From Labilithrix sp. (GTDB lineage Bacteria; Myxococcota_A; Polyangia; Polyangiales; Polyangiaceae), in the NCBI GenBank assembly GCA_019637195.1, contig JAHBWA010000010.1, positions 48,577 to 112,576 on the forward strand: 64,000 nt of DNA, written 5' to 3'. Positions 9,946 through 18,561 of this stretch are shown here, piece after piece. Positions within the stretch are counted from its first letter, which is position 1. Each line of letters begins with the position of its first letter. The notes under the pieces are model-generated. The model saw only the letters and a list, made by a program, of their open reading frames with translations, had not been told where the DNA came from and did no database searches. A program made the translations under genes and the position numbers.

Positions 9946-12072
9946 TCAGAGCGCCTCGACGACGGACGGGGGGCGCTCGCTCACGCTCCGGCTCGCCGAC
10001 GCGACCGGCGCAGCAGCGTGGTGCACGACGACGACCGAGGGGGCCGCGTCGCGGATGATCCGCTCGCGATGACGACCGAGGAGCGCGTCGTTGAGCCCCC
10101 ACTCGACACCGACCCCGACCACGACCAGATCATAGCCCTCCTTCGCCTCGTCGAGAACAGCCTCCTCCGGGACGGCGTGCTCGATGATCGAGAGGCGGAC
10201 GTGGTGCGTCTCCTCCGGGAAGAGCTCGTCGACGAGCACGCGCTGCCGCTTCGACGACTCGCCTTCGCGCGGGGAGACGACGTGGAGGATCGTCACGTCG
10301 GCGCCGGAGCTCTCGAGGAGCCTTCGCGCCAGGAGGAGCGCGGCGCGGTCGTGCGCGCTCCCCATGAACGGGACGAGCACGCGGCGGATCTCCGACAGGC
10401 CTCGGTCGACGAGCACGGCGACGTCGCAGCGCGCCTCCTGCATCACGGCGCGCACGGTGCCGCCCAGCACGGTGCCGCCGAACAGCGGCTTGTGCCTGCC
10501 GAGGAGCACCAGCCCCACGCCCTTCGTCTCCGCCGTGCGGCAGATGTCGACGGCCGGCTCGCCGGAGACGAACGAGAGCGTCCGGGCCTCCACGCCGAGC
10601 GCGGACGACCGGGCGAGCAGCGGCGCGAGCGCCTCCTCCGTCCCGGACTCGGAGCGCAGGTGGAACGACGCGCGGTCCTGCGGGCGCACGAGGTGAAGCG
10701 CGAAGAGCGCCTCGCGCGACGACCGCGCGAGGGCGCTCCCCAGGACGGCGAGACCCGCGGCCGTCTCCGCGTGCGACACCGACACGAGCACGCGGAACGG
10801 CTCGTCGGCGTCCGCTCGCGCCGCGACCGCCCTCGCGCGCTCGCCGGGGTAGATCCAGCGGAGGAGCGGCGAGGTCATGAACGTGGTCACGAGCGCCATC
10901 ACGACCATCATCGTGAAGAGCGTCGGTGAGATGACGCCGAGATCGAGCCCGATGTTGAGCACGATGAGCTCCATCAGGCCGCGCGTGTTCATCAGGACGC
11001 CGATGGCGCTCGACTCGCGCCACGGCAGCCCGGTCATGCGCGCGGCGATGGTGCTGCCGCCGAACTTCCCGGCGCACGCGAGGACGATGATGAGCCCGCA
11101 GATGCCCCACGCCCCTGGCGTCGAGAGGAGGCCGATCTCGGTGCGGAGCCCGCTGTACGCGAAGAAGATCGGCAGGAGGAGGACGACCGCCACGTCCTCG
11201 AGCTTCTCCGCGAGGAGCCGCGCGAGCGCGCCGTCCTTCGGGATGATGGCGCCGAAGATGAAGGCGCCGAAGAGCGCGTGGATGCCGATCATCTCGGTCG
11301 CCAGGCTCGAGAGCAAGAGCAGCACGAGCGTGAACGCGACGATCCCCTGTGTGAGGCCGTCGCGCGTGGCCACGCGCGCGGCCATCCGCGCGACGAACGG
11401 GCGCACGACCACCAGCATCGCGCCCGCGTAGCCGAGCGCGAGGAACGTCGTCAGGATCGCCCCGCCGATGTTCGACGCCCGGACGATCGAGACGACGAAC
11501 GCGAGGAGACACCACGCCGTCACGTCGTCGACGGCCGCGCACGTGATGCTGATCGCGCCCACCTCGGTCGTGAGGAGGCGCCGCTCGGTCAAGATGCGCG
11601 CGAGCACCGGGAACGCGGTGACGCTCATCGAGATGCCGATGAAGAGGAGGAACGAGACGAACGGGATCGACGGCGAGGACAGGCGCGCGTAGAGGAACGG
11701 CGCCGCCAGCGCGCCGAGCGCGAACGGGACGACGATGCTCGTGTGGCTGATCGCGACCGACGCCCGACCGCGGCCGCGCAGGAGCTTTGGGTCGAGCTCC
11801 AGCCCTACCAGGAACATGAAGAGCAGGAGGCCGACCTGACTCAACATCTTCAGCGACTGGAGCGAGTCGGTCGGGAACACCGCCGTGAGCACGGACGGCG
11901 CGAGCCAGCCGAGGAGCGACGGCCCGAGCACGATCCCGGCGACGATCTCGGCGATGACGAGCGGCTGCCGGAGCCGCGCGGCGACGAACCCTAGTCCGCG
12001 CGACAGGGCAAGGATGATCACCAGCTGGGCGATGAGGATCCCCACCGGACCGTGAAGCCATCCGGACAACAT
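9946..12072 (-). CDS. CPA2-type cation/proton antiporter with two universal stress (USP) domains
   Basis: A 708-residue inner-membrane protein. Residues about 1-405 carry some twelve hydrophobic helices of the Na+/H+ exchanger (KefB/NhaS type) fold; conserved pieces include GIVLGPSLLG, FMFLVGLELD and the ion-site helix CAAVDDVTAWCLLAF. Residues about 415-545 and 550-690 are two USP-like domains; the first contains GLVLLGRHKPLFGGTVLGGT, a typical USP nucleotide-binding end, and the second ends VVVGVGVEWG. Starts with ATG. The XRE/EIIA-like regulator follows three bases downstream, which suggests local control of ion transport. The transported cation cannot be read from sequence. Confidence 0.93.
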   Translation of the reverse strand: MLSGWLHGPVGILIAQLVIILALSRGLGFVAARLRQPLVIAEIVAGIVLGPSLLGWLAPSVLTAVFPTDSLQSLKMLSQVGLLLFMFLVGLELDPKLLRGRGRASVAISHTSIVVPFALGALAAPFLYARLSSPSIPFVSFLLFIGISMSVTAFPVLARILTERRLLTTEVGAISITCAAVDDVTAWCLLAFVVSIVRASNIGGAILTTFLALGYAGAMLVVVRPFVARMAARVATRDGLTQGIVAFTLVLLLLSSLATEMIGIHALFGAFIFGAIIPKDGALARLLAEKLEDVAVVLLLPIFFAYSGLRTEIGLLSTPGAWGICGLIIVLACAGKFGGSTIAARMTGLPWRESSAIGVLMNTRGLMELIVLNIGLDLGVISPTLFTMMVVMALVTTFMTSPLLRWIYPGERARAVAARADADEPFRVLVSVSHAETAAGLAVLGSALARSSREALFALHLVRPQDRASFHLRSESGTEEALAPLLARSSALGVEARTLSFVSGEPAVDICRTAETKGVGLVLLGRHKPLFGGTVLGGTVRAVMQEARCDVAVLVDRGLSEIRRVLVPFMGSAHDRAALLLARRLLESSGADVTILHVVSPREGESSKRQRVLVDELFPEETHHVRLSIIEHAVPEEAVLDEAKEGYDLVVVGVGVEWGLNDALLGRHRERIIRDAAPSVVVVHHAAAPVASASRSVSERPPSVVEAL

Positions 12073-12120
12073 GATAAGTGGTAACTAAACACCAATCGTC
12101 CGCACAGACCAGGGGAAGCT

Positions 12121-12250
12121 GGTGAGCGCCACCGTGCGTGGCGCGCGCAACGCCACGTCGGCGCGCGCGCAACGCATACGGCGCAACGCCACAAGGTCGC
12201 GCGCGCGACGCCGACGCGGAGCCACGCGGTCGCGCGTCGCGCGCGCGACG
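12121..12250. repeat. GC-rich region rich in GCGCAACGC-like direct repeats
   Basis: The gap between the antiporter start and the downstream end of the kinase gene contains several copies of GCGCAACGC and alternating GC runs. No RNA gene or convincing promoter box is visible in it; the sequence just before the antiporter ATG (12073-12100) is noticeably more AT-rich and is the likeliest place for its promoter. Confidence 0.4.
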
Positions 12251-12252
12251 AC

Positions 12253-13674
12253 TCAGAGGCACTCGGTCTTGTATCGCTTCACGTTCGTCTCCGGGTCGAA
12301 GACGAACGGCGGGTCGCACGGGTTCGCCGGCGCTGCGTGACGTGACGGTGCGGAGAGCGCCGGCGGTGACGAGCGCTCACTCGAATCGAGAGGTCGCGTC
12401 GCCGGCGTCACCGATACGGCCGAGAGCGCCGATGCCGAAGCGCTCGCGACCGCCTCGGAGGTCGTGGACTCCGACGGCGCCGCGACGGCGGCCGACGCCG
12501 ACAGCCGCGGCTGCACGTAGAACACGAACGCGGCGACGAGGCCGAGCACGAGCACCGCGATGACGAACGCGAGGAGGAAGCCGACCAGCGGCGACATCGG
12601 CTTGCCCCGCGCAGCGCTCGTCGCGCGCCCCGGCGCGGACGTCGACGTCGACGGAGGCGCGCCGCGCGCCGAGACGAACCCGGGCGCCGCGTGACCGCTC
12701 GGCGGCGCCGCGCGGCGGATCTCGTCGAGCACCGGCCGAGAGCGCGGCGACGAGAACGGCGCCAGCGCCGCGGCGGCCTCGATCGCGCTGCCGAAGCGCA
12801 GGTCGGCCGGCTTCTCGAGCATCCGGAGGAGCGCCGCCTCGAGCGCGGGCGGCACGTCGGCGCGGTAGCTCCGGATCGGCGGGATCGGCTCGGTCAGGAT
12901 CGACGTCACCACCTTTGGGCCGGCGGTGTGGGCGCCGAACGGGTGCGCGCGCGCGAGCGCCTCGTAGAGGACCAGCGCGAGCGACCAGAGATCCGCGCGC
13001 CCGTCGACGCGCTTGGCGTCGAGCATCTGCTCGGGGGCCATGTACGCGAGCGTGCCGACGACGGCGCCGGTCCGCGTGAGCCGCTGCGACGAAGCCGCGA
13101 GCATCTTCGAGACGCCGAAGTCGAGCACCTTCACGAGCGGCGCGCCGCCGATTCCCGTCGAGAGGAACACGTTGGCCGGCTTGAGATCGCGGTGCACGAT
13201 CCCCGCGGCGTGGGCGTCCGCGAGCGCCGCGAGCACCTGGATGCCGTAGTCGACGACGTCCTCGACCGGGAGCGGCGCGGGCGCCGTGTAGGTCAGGTCA
13301 TGGAGCGTCTTGCCCTCCAGGTACTCCATCACGATGTACGGGTACCCGGACTCGAGGACGTCGACGTCGAGCACCCGGACGACGTGCTCGCTCCGCAAGG
13401 CCGCGGTCGCCTTCGCCTCGCGACGGAAACGCGCCGCGTCCTCGGCCCACTCGAGATCCGTCGTCCCCTCTCCCTCGGTGAGCACCTTGATCGCGACGCG
13501 CTGGTCGAGCGTCAGGTGCATGGCCCGGACGACGACGCCGAAGCCGCCGCGACCGATCTCCCGCTCGACGCGGTACTTCTCGCCGATCATCGTCCCGGGC
13601 TTGACGTTCGGCGGAGCTCGTACCGTGACGAGGGCCGCGTGCGCCATCCTCTGCGTCTTGCCGGGTCCCTGCAT
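12253..13674 (-). CDS. Membrane Ser/Thr protein kinase
   Basis: A 473-residue protein with an intact Hanks-type kinase domain at about residues 33-308: glycine loop GRGGFGVV (41-48), catalytic Lys63 in VAIKVL, HRDLKPANV (161-169), DFG (185-187) and APE (213-215). A Pro/Ser/Thr-rich linker leads to one transmembrane helix (about 361-387), then a short extracytoplasmic tail with two Cys and the end NVKRYKTECL. The architecture is a typical myxobacterial receptor kinase with a small sensor tail. It is divergent from the DciA-like gene, with 41 bases between the starts. The neighbouring FHA genes are candidate phosphothreonine readers, but the link is inference. Confidence 0.95.
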   Translation of the reverse strand: MQGPGKTQRMAHAALVTVRAPPNVKPGTMIGEKYRVEREIGRGGFGVVVRAMHLTLDQRVAIKVLTEGEGTTDLEWAEDAARFRREAKATAALRSEHVVRVLDVDVLESGYPYIVMEYLEGKTLHDLTYTAPAPLPVEDVVDYGIQVLAALADAHAAGIVHRDLKPANVFLSTGIGGAPLVKVLDFGVSKMLAASSQRLTRTGAVVGTLAYMAPEQMLDAKRVDGRADLWSLALVLYEALARAHPFGAHTAGPKVVTSILTEPIPPIRSYRADVPPALEAALLRMLEKPADLRFGSAIEAAAALAPFSSPRSRPVLDEIRRAAPPSGHAAPGFVSARGAPPSTSTSAPGRATSAARGKPMSPLVGFLLAFVIAVLVLGLVAAFVFYVQPRLSASAAVAAPSESTTSEAVASASASALSAVSVTPATRPLDSSERSSPPALSAPSRHAAPANPCDPPFVFDPETNVKRYKTECL

Positions 13675-13715
13675 CGTCGAGCGACTGGCGATGGTAGCAT
13701 CCGCGGGGCACCGAG

Positions 13716-14396
13716 ATGGGTATCGGCAAGCGCAGAAAGCGACGGCGCCTCGAGGCGCCGGAGCCGCTGGAGAACGTGCTCGCGCGCGCGGGAGAGAACC
13801 GCTTCGCCCGCCGGCAGCTGCCGATCCCCCTTGCCCACTGGCGCGTGGCGGTCGGGCCGCGCATCGCCGACCGCGCGCGACCCATCGCCCTCGAGCGCGG
13901 CGTCCTCGTGGTGAAGGTCGTCACGAGCGTCTGGGCGAACGAGCTCTCGATGCTGGCCCCGCAGATCATCGCCAGGCTCGCCGAGTCGGCGCCGAACGGC
14001 GCGCCCGGGATCGAGGTCAAGTCCCTCCGCTTCCGCGTCGGACCGCTCGACGTGATCGAGGGGATCCCGCAGCGCCGCGACTACCGGCGGATCCCGCCGC
14101 CGGCGCCGCTCGCGCCGGAGCTCGAGGCCTCGCTCTCGAAGGTCGACGACGACGATCTCCGCGCGATGATCGAGCGCGCCGCCCGCTCGAACCTCGCGTG
14201 GCAGGCCGCGCCGGACGTGAAGAGCACCCGCGGGGGGCGCGCGCGGGAGGACGCCGGGACGCTCAGCGCAGCGCCGCCAGCCGCTCGAGGCCCTCGAGAC
14301 GCTGGAAGAGAAAGCGCTCCGCCGGACCGTAGCGCGGCAGGTTCTGACGGAGCATCGCCACGTAGCTCCGGAGCCGGTTCAGATCGACGGCGGTGA
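13716..14396 (+). CDS. DciA-like (DUF721) protein
   Basis: A 226-residue basic protein starting with ATG; the first 15 residues are Lys/Arg-rich (GIGKRRKRRRLEAPEPLENVL). Residues about 15-115 match DUF721/DciA: a helix, then HWRVAVGPRIADRARP, GVLVVKVVTSVWANELSMLAPQI and a final VKSLRFRVGPL. DciA proteins interact with the replicative helicase DnaB in bacteria lacking DnaC. The C-terminal half is low complexity, and the last 134 bases lie antisense to the 3' end of the FHA gene, so the tail may be poorly conserved or the actual end may differ. Assignment from motif pattern, moderately sure. Confidence 0.8.
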   Translation: MGIGKRRKRRRLEAPEPLENVLARAGENRFARRQLPIPLAHWRVAVGPRIADRARPIALERGVLVVKVVTSVWANELSMLAPQIIARLAESAPNGAPGIEVKSLRFRVGPLDVIEGIPQRRDYRRIPPPAPLAPELEASLSKVDDDDLRAMIERAARSNLAWQAAPDVKSTRGGRAREDAGTLSAAPPAARGPRDAGRESAPPDRSAAGSDGASPRSSGAGSDRRR

Positions 14397-15096
14397 CCTT
14401 CCGCATCGCGTTGTAGAGCTCGTCGATCACGTGCGCCGGGCACGGCCGCTTCTGCGCCTGATAGAGCTCGATCACGTAGTCGGCCCAGCCGCCCTTGCCG
14501 GTCGCCGTCGCGAGCTTCGCGCTGAACTTCGCCGCCTGATCGACCAACGTGGGCGGGAGCGGACGCGACGCGCGCGTGGCCTCGATGACGTCCGCGAGCG
14601 CCGACGCGAGCAGGCGCTCGGCCTCGCCGGCCTTGCCCATCGCGAGCGCCTTCTCGGCGACGCCGGAGAGCAGCTTGAACTGGTCCGCGCGCCGGACCAT
14701 GCTCGGCTCGGGATCGGTCTCGACGTGCAGCGGCGGGAACCCCGAGCTCGGGGTGCTCACGCGCATCTTCGGCAGGGTCATCTTGCCGACGCCCATGCCC
14801 CCGGAGAGCTGCGGATCGCGCGCGGCGAGCAGCGTCAGCTCCTGCGACCCGATGAGGATCCGATCTCCGACGCTGATCGACACCTTCGCGTCGATGCGGT
14901 GGCCGTTGACGATGACGCCATTGCGGCTGTTCAGATCCTCGACGGTGACGCCGCCCGCGCCGACCTCGAAGATGGCGTGCCGGCGCGACACGAGCGGATC
15001 GTCGAGCGACAGCTGGCAGCTCGCGTTCCGGCCGACGGCGAACGTGCCCTCGTTCAGCTCCAGATCATGCTGTAGGTAGCGGAGCCGGAAGCGCAT
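14263..15096 (-). CDS. FHA-domain protein (short paralogue)
   Basis: A 277-residue cytoplasmic protein with ATG start. An FHA domain occupies residues 1-95: GRN at 22-24, SRRH at 37-40 and LNSRNGV at 56-62 with the expected order of Gly-Arg, Ser-x-x-His and Asn-Gly residues that bind phosphothreonine. The rest (about 120-277) is helical and has no motif I recognise. Its N-terminal residues (FRLRYLQHDLEL) match those of the next FHA gene upstream, so the two are tandem paralogues. It overlaps the 3' end of the convergent DciA-like gene by 134 bases. Confidence 0.9.
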   Translation of the reverse strand: MRFRLRYLQHDLELNEGTFAVGRNASCQLSLDDPLVSRRHAIFEVGAGGVTVEDLNSRNGVIVNGHRIDAKVSISVGDRILIGSQELTLLAARDPQLSGGMGVGKMTLPKMRVSTPSSGFPPLHVETDPEPSMVRRADQFKLLSGVAEKALAMGKAGEAERLLASALADVIEATRASRPLPPTLVDQAAKFSAKLATATGKGGWADYVIELYQAQKRPCPAHVIDELYNAMRKVTAVDLNRLRSYVAMLRQNLPRYGPAERFLFQRLEGLERLAALR

Positions 15097-15345
15097 CGTT
15101 CACCGGCACGACGACTCGGGGATCTCCCCAGCGACCCGAGAAGACTCTGACGCCCCTCGAGGAGGCGGACCCGCGGTCGACTCGGTTCTCATTCTGAAAT
15201 ACCGGGAAGACCGGCGAGCGTACAAGGAAACACGACAAACCACCCGCTGTCCGGCCGGTCCCGCGAGAGGCTACCAGGCCGCGCGGCCGGGGAGGACAAA
15301 CTCTATCCAGGACGAGATGGACTGCGCGCGGCGCCGGCGCTCAGC

Positions 15346-16236
15346 TCAGCTCAGGACCGGCTTCGCCGCGTGGGCGAGCGGCGGGACCGACGAGCGGACG
15401 CGTTCGAGCGCCGCGAGCGCCGCGGCCTCGTCGGGCGCCGGCCGGAGCGTCCGCGCGTGGGCGGCGAGCTTCTCGACGGAGTCGGCCATGTCCGTGGGGA
15501 AGCGCGCGACGAGCTCGCCCAGGCGCTCGACGACCTGCTCCGGCATGACGAGCGGAACGCGGCGGTAGACCTGCGCGACCCACTGCCCCCACGTCGGATC
15601 CCCGAGCGACACGCTCGCGCGGGCGGCGCCGTCGGCGAGCTTGGCGAGCTGCGCGCCGTCGACCGGATCTCCGCGGGCGATGCGCTCCTCGACCTGCACG
15701 GTGGCGCGCCGCAAGATCCGGTTCACGTCTTCGAAGCGCTGCAGCGAGAGCGCGCGCTCGAGGACCTCGAGGAACAGCTGGACGCTCCAGATCGCCTGGG
15801 CGGCGGCGCCGAACTGCCCGCTCAACGTCTCCTCGTCGAGCGCCTCGGTCGCGCCGCAGTTCGGGCAGGCGCCCGCCTCTTGCGGGTAGGGCATTCGACA
15901 GCGCGCGCAGTGACGGAGAAAACCCGTGGTCTTCGCGGAGGCGTTCGGCGCGGACTCCACGCGGCAGAACACGAGCTCCTGCGTGCCGATGCGGAGGCGA
16001 TCGCCGTCCTTCAGCTCCGTGGGCTCCTTGATCCCGTGGCCGTTCAGCTTCACGCCGTTGCGGCTGTTGAGGTCGTAGAGAACGGCGCGGTCACCGTCGA
16101 GGACGATGCGCGCGTGGTGACGCGAGACGAGCGGGTCCTCGATCGTCACGTGGCAATCCGAGCTGCGCCCGAGGATGGTCGCCCCGCGCGGGAGATCGAA
16201 CTCCTGGAGTAGGAATCTCAGACGATACCGAGCCAA
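15346..16236 (-). CDS. FHA-domain protein with a zinc ribbon (long paralogue)
   Basis: About 296 residues. I chose the TTG at 16236: it has a good ribosome-binding site (AGGAG, six-base spacer) and gives an N-terminus, ARYRLRFLLQEFDL, that lines up with the paralogue; a GTG at 16275 in frame lacks such a site. FHA residues: GRSSDC (23-28), SRHHA (38-42), LNSRNGV (57-63). After the FHA domain come two Cys pairs (C110/C113 and C124/C127, CARC and CPNC) forming a zinc ribbon that the paralogue lacks. The C-terminal about 150 residues are helical, with an alpha-solenoid look. It likely docks phosphorylated partners of the local Ser/Thr kinases. Confidence 0.9.
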   Translation of the reverse strand: MARYRLRFLLQEFDLPRGATILGRSSDCHVTIEDPLVSRHHARIVLDGDRAVLYDLNSRNGVKLNGHGIKEPTELKDGDRLRIGTQELVFCRVESAPNASAKTTGFLRHCARCRMPYPQEAGACPNCGATEALDEETLSGQFGAAAQAIWSVQLFLEVLERALSLQRFEDVNRILRRATVQVEERIARGDPVDGAQLAKLADGAARASVSLGDPTWGQWVAQVYRRVPLVMPEQVVERLGELVARFPTDMADSVEKLAAHARTLRPAPDEAAALAALERVRSSVPPLAHAAKPVLS

Positions 16237-16519
16237 CCGGTTCTCCTGCGCCAACCCAACAAGGCCGGATTGCACGGAGTATAACGTCGACGTTCGGACA
16301 CGTCACCCGCTCCGTTCGGACCGAGCGCCGCGCGCTCGGGCGTGTCATCCATTGTGCGCCCGCCGTCGCGCCCGTCCTCCGTTCTTGCAATCGTCGTTCG
16401 TGGTTGCAAGGTCGTCGCCCGGCCGGGCGAGCATCGGCCGCGCGCGTCAGGCCCGGATCGTCGACCACCGAGCCCCGAACGCCGAGAACCTATGGTAGCC
16501 TTCTTCGGAGGCGAGTGAG

Positions 16520-16789
16520 GTGGACGAGGCGACGATGGACCAAGTGAAGAAGGCCCTCTCCGAGCTCGCGGTGCCGCTCGTCAAGGCCGACGGGGGCGAG
16601 CTCTACCTCGTGAGCGTCACCGGCGAGGACGTCCATGTCCACCTGACCGGCACCTGCGCCGGGTGCCCCGGCGCGACGATGACGCGCGAGCGCCTCCTCG
16701 AGCCCACGGTCCACGGCGTCGCCCCCAAGGTCGCCGTGAAGGTCACGACCGGCTGGCGGATCCCGGACGGCGCGAAGAAGGTCGAGTAG
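16520..16789 (+). CDS. NifU-like C-terminal domain Fe-S scaffold (Nfu type)
   Basis: An 89-residue protein made only of the Nfu domain: a helix, ADGGELYLVSV, then the cluster motif TCAGCPGA with Cys46 and Cys49, and a last strand VAVKVTTGW. Nfu proteins hold a [4Fe-4S] cluster as a dimer and pass it to apo-enzymes. The GTG start is preceded by GGAGG at a seven-base distance. Full family members such as NfuA have an extra N-terminal A-type domain; this one does not. It is a single gene, convergent with the lipoprotein at 16890-17885. Confidence 0.93.
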   Translation: MDEATMDQVKKALSELAVPLVKADGGELYLVSVTGEDVHVHLTGTCAGCPGATMTRERLLEPTVHGVAPKVAVKVTTGWRIPDGAKKVE

Positions 16790-16834
16790 TCCCTCGCGCG
16801 CCGGCGGGCGCGCGGCCCGCCCAGAACGGGAGCG

Positions 16835-16861
16835 GCCCGCGCCCTCGGTCGAGGGGCGGGC
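16835..16861. terminator. Strong hairpin between convergent genes
   Basis: An 11-bp GC stem with one bulged G and a GGTC tetraloop lies between the Nfu gene and the convergent lipoprotein gene. There is no T-run on either side, so it would act as a GC-rich or bidirectional terminator, if at all. Confidence 0.5.
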
Positions 16862-16889
16862 CGGCTCACGCGCGCCAGCGGCGACGCGC

Positions 16890-17885
16890 CTACTTCTTCT
16901 TCGGCGGCGTCTTCTTGGCCGGCGCGCTGCTCGACGGCGCCGCCGACGGCGCGTTCGGATCGCTCCGGTTCGAGCCGCTCGTCACCGCCTTGATCGACGG
17001 GTCGATCTCGTTCGGGTCCGCCGGCTTGTTCGGGCGCAGCGCGGCGATGTTCGAGAGCGTCCCGCTGTCCTCGATCACGATGCCGACGACGCGGTCGTTC
17101 GAGCGGTCCACCGCGCGGAGGTGGCTCGTGCCGTCCTTCCAGTCCACGGTCGTCGCGTCAATCCCCTTCGCCGCGTCCGCGCCTTGCACGCGGCCCTGGG
17201 CGTTCAGCTGCGCGTTCAGCTTGTTGACCGCGTCGAGGTACGCCTTGCCCATCGGGCCGCCCTCGGCGAGCGGGACCTCGTCGTACATCTTCCAGAGGCG
17301 ATCGTTGATGAAGAAGAAGTAACGCTTCTTCCCCTGGCGCTCGATCCACATCAGCGCCTCTTTGTTCTTGTACGTATACTCGTGCCGGATGCCGGTCGTG
17401 TCGTAGCCGGTCGGCGTGTCCTTGAACTCGATGTAGCTGCGCCCGAAGGCCGCCTTCACCTGCTCACGCTCGGCCTCGAGCGCCGTCTGCTCGGGACCGA
17501 CGCGCGCCTTGGCGAGCTTCTCGTCGTAGTCCTTCCAGATGACGCCGTTCGTCTGCGTGAAGTGCTTGGTGAGCTCGGCGTGGCTCATCCCCCACTTGAG
17601 CCCGTCGGTGAACGCCGCGAGGCTCGCGACCTGCGGAGCCTCGCCGGCCTTGCCCGTGGCGACCTTGCCCGGCGGCGGCGGCGGCGAGCCGAGCACGTCG
17701 CCCGACCCGCCGTTGGACGACGAGCTCGACGAGCTCGACGACGACGAGCTCGTCGACTCGGTCATCGGATCCACCTCGTCGGGGATGTTGGCCTGACGCG
17801 GAGGCTCTCTCGGACCACACGCGAAGGCGAAGGCGAGCGACGCAGCGACGAAGAATCGAGGGGCGACGACCGGGCGGACGTTCAT
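16890..17885 (-). CDS. Lipoprotein of unknown function with a poly-Ser linker
   Basis: A 331-residue protein; the ATG at 17885 gives a lipoprotein signal (VAASLAFAFACG, Cys about 23). After it comes a run of 12 serines (about 44-55) encoded by a GAC/GAG/CTC-type repeat on the opposite strand, then Pro-rich sequence. The folded part (about 85-285) contains LKWGMSHAELTKHF, DTTGIRHEYTYKN and ERQGKKRYFFFINDRLWKMYDE, a pattern seen in other myxobacterial exported proteins, with no known function. The C-terminus is Ser/Pro/Ala-rich and ends TPPKKK. Divergent from the next lipoprotein, with 67 bases between starts. Confidence 0.8.
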   Translation of the reverse strand: MNVRPVVAPRFFVAASLAFAFACGPREPPRQANIPDEVDPMTESTSSSSSSSSSSSSNGGSGDVLGSPPPPPGKVATGKAGEAPQVASLAAFTDGLKWGMSHAELTKHFTQTNGVIWKDYDEKLAKARVGPEQTALEAEREQVKAAFGRSYIEFKDTPTGYDTTGIRHEYTYKNKEALMWIERQGKKRYFFFINDRLWKMYDEVPLAEGGPMGKAYLDAVNKLNAQLNAQGRVQGADAAKGIDATTVDWKDGTSHLRAVDRSNDRVVGIVIEDSGTLSNIAALRPNKPADPNEIDPSIKAVTSGSNRSDPNAPSAAPSSSAPAKKTPPKKK

Positions 17886-17952
17886 GCGGGGGACGGTAAC
17901 ACAACGTGCCGACCCCTCGCCAACAGGCCGCACGGCTGGTAAGGGAGAGGCC

Positions 17953-18546
17953 ATGCGCGTGAGCTGGCCTCGTCAGGCTCGTCCGTTCGGCCTCGTCGGT
18001 ACGACGATCGCCGCCGGGCTGCTCGCGGCCAGCGCCGGCGTCGGGTGCGGCGGCACCCAGGACCCCAACGATCCGAGCCGTCCGGTCATCGCCTACGCGG
18101 GTCGGCAAGCCGACCTCTTCGACGACACGATCGAGCCGGCGGCCGTCGGGCTCGACTTCGAGAAGGGCTACTCGCCCCGGCTGGACAAGGCGCTGCGCGA
18201 GCGGACCCAGGTCGGCGACGCCGTCCTCCGCGTCCGCGTCTCGACCGTGACCGCGAAGACCGACGGCCCGGACGTGACCTACCAGCTCGGCCTCCACACG
18301 GTCGAGAAGCTCGCGGGCAAGCACCCGCCGCCCGTCGACTTCACCGTGCAGCTCGACAAGTCGAGCGAGTCGCTCGGCATCATGAAGAACTTCGAGAGTC
18401 GGTTGGTCGGCTACGCCTTCGTCGCCTTCGTGCGCGAGTTTTCGCACCCGAGCGGCGACCGCGAGCTGCATTTTCACCTCGCCCCCGACACCAAGGACGT
18501 GAAGGCGGCGGTCGGCGACGCCATGTTGTTGGGCGAGCTGAAGTAG
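17953..18546 (+). CDS. Lipoprotein of unknown function
   Basis: A 197-residue protein starting at the ATG at 17953, which is preceded by GGGAGAGG. The N-terminus is a signal with Cys in ASAGVGCGG (about residue 32), consistent with a lipoprotein. The mature part has mixed alpha/beta character (VGDAVLRVRVSTV, YQLGLHTVEKL, LVGYAFVAFVREF, RELHFHLAPDT) and no catalytic motif I recognise. It ends only 15 bases before the methionine aminopeptidase start, so the two may be co-transcribed, although no functional link is obvious. Confidence 0.8.
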   Translation: MRVSWPRQARPFGLVGTTIAAGLLAASAGVGCGGTQDPNDPSRPVIAYAGRQADLFDDTIEPAAVGLDFEKGYSPRLDKALRERTQVGDAVLRVRVSTVTAKTDGPDVTYQLGLHTVEKLAGKHPPPVDFTVQLDKSSESLGIMKNFESRLVGYAFVAFVREFSHPSGDRELHFHLAPDTKDVKAAVGDAMLLGELK

Positions 18547-18561
18547 CAATCAGAGGTAGTC

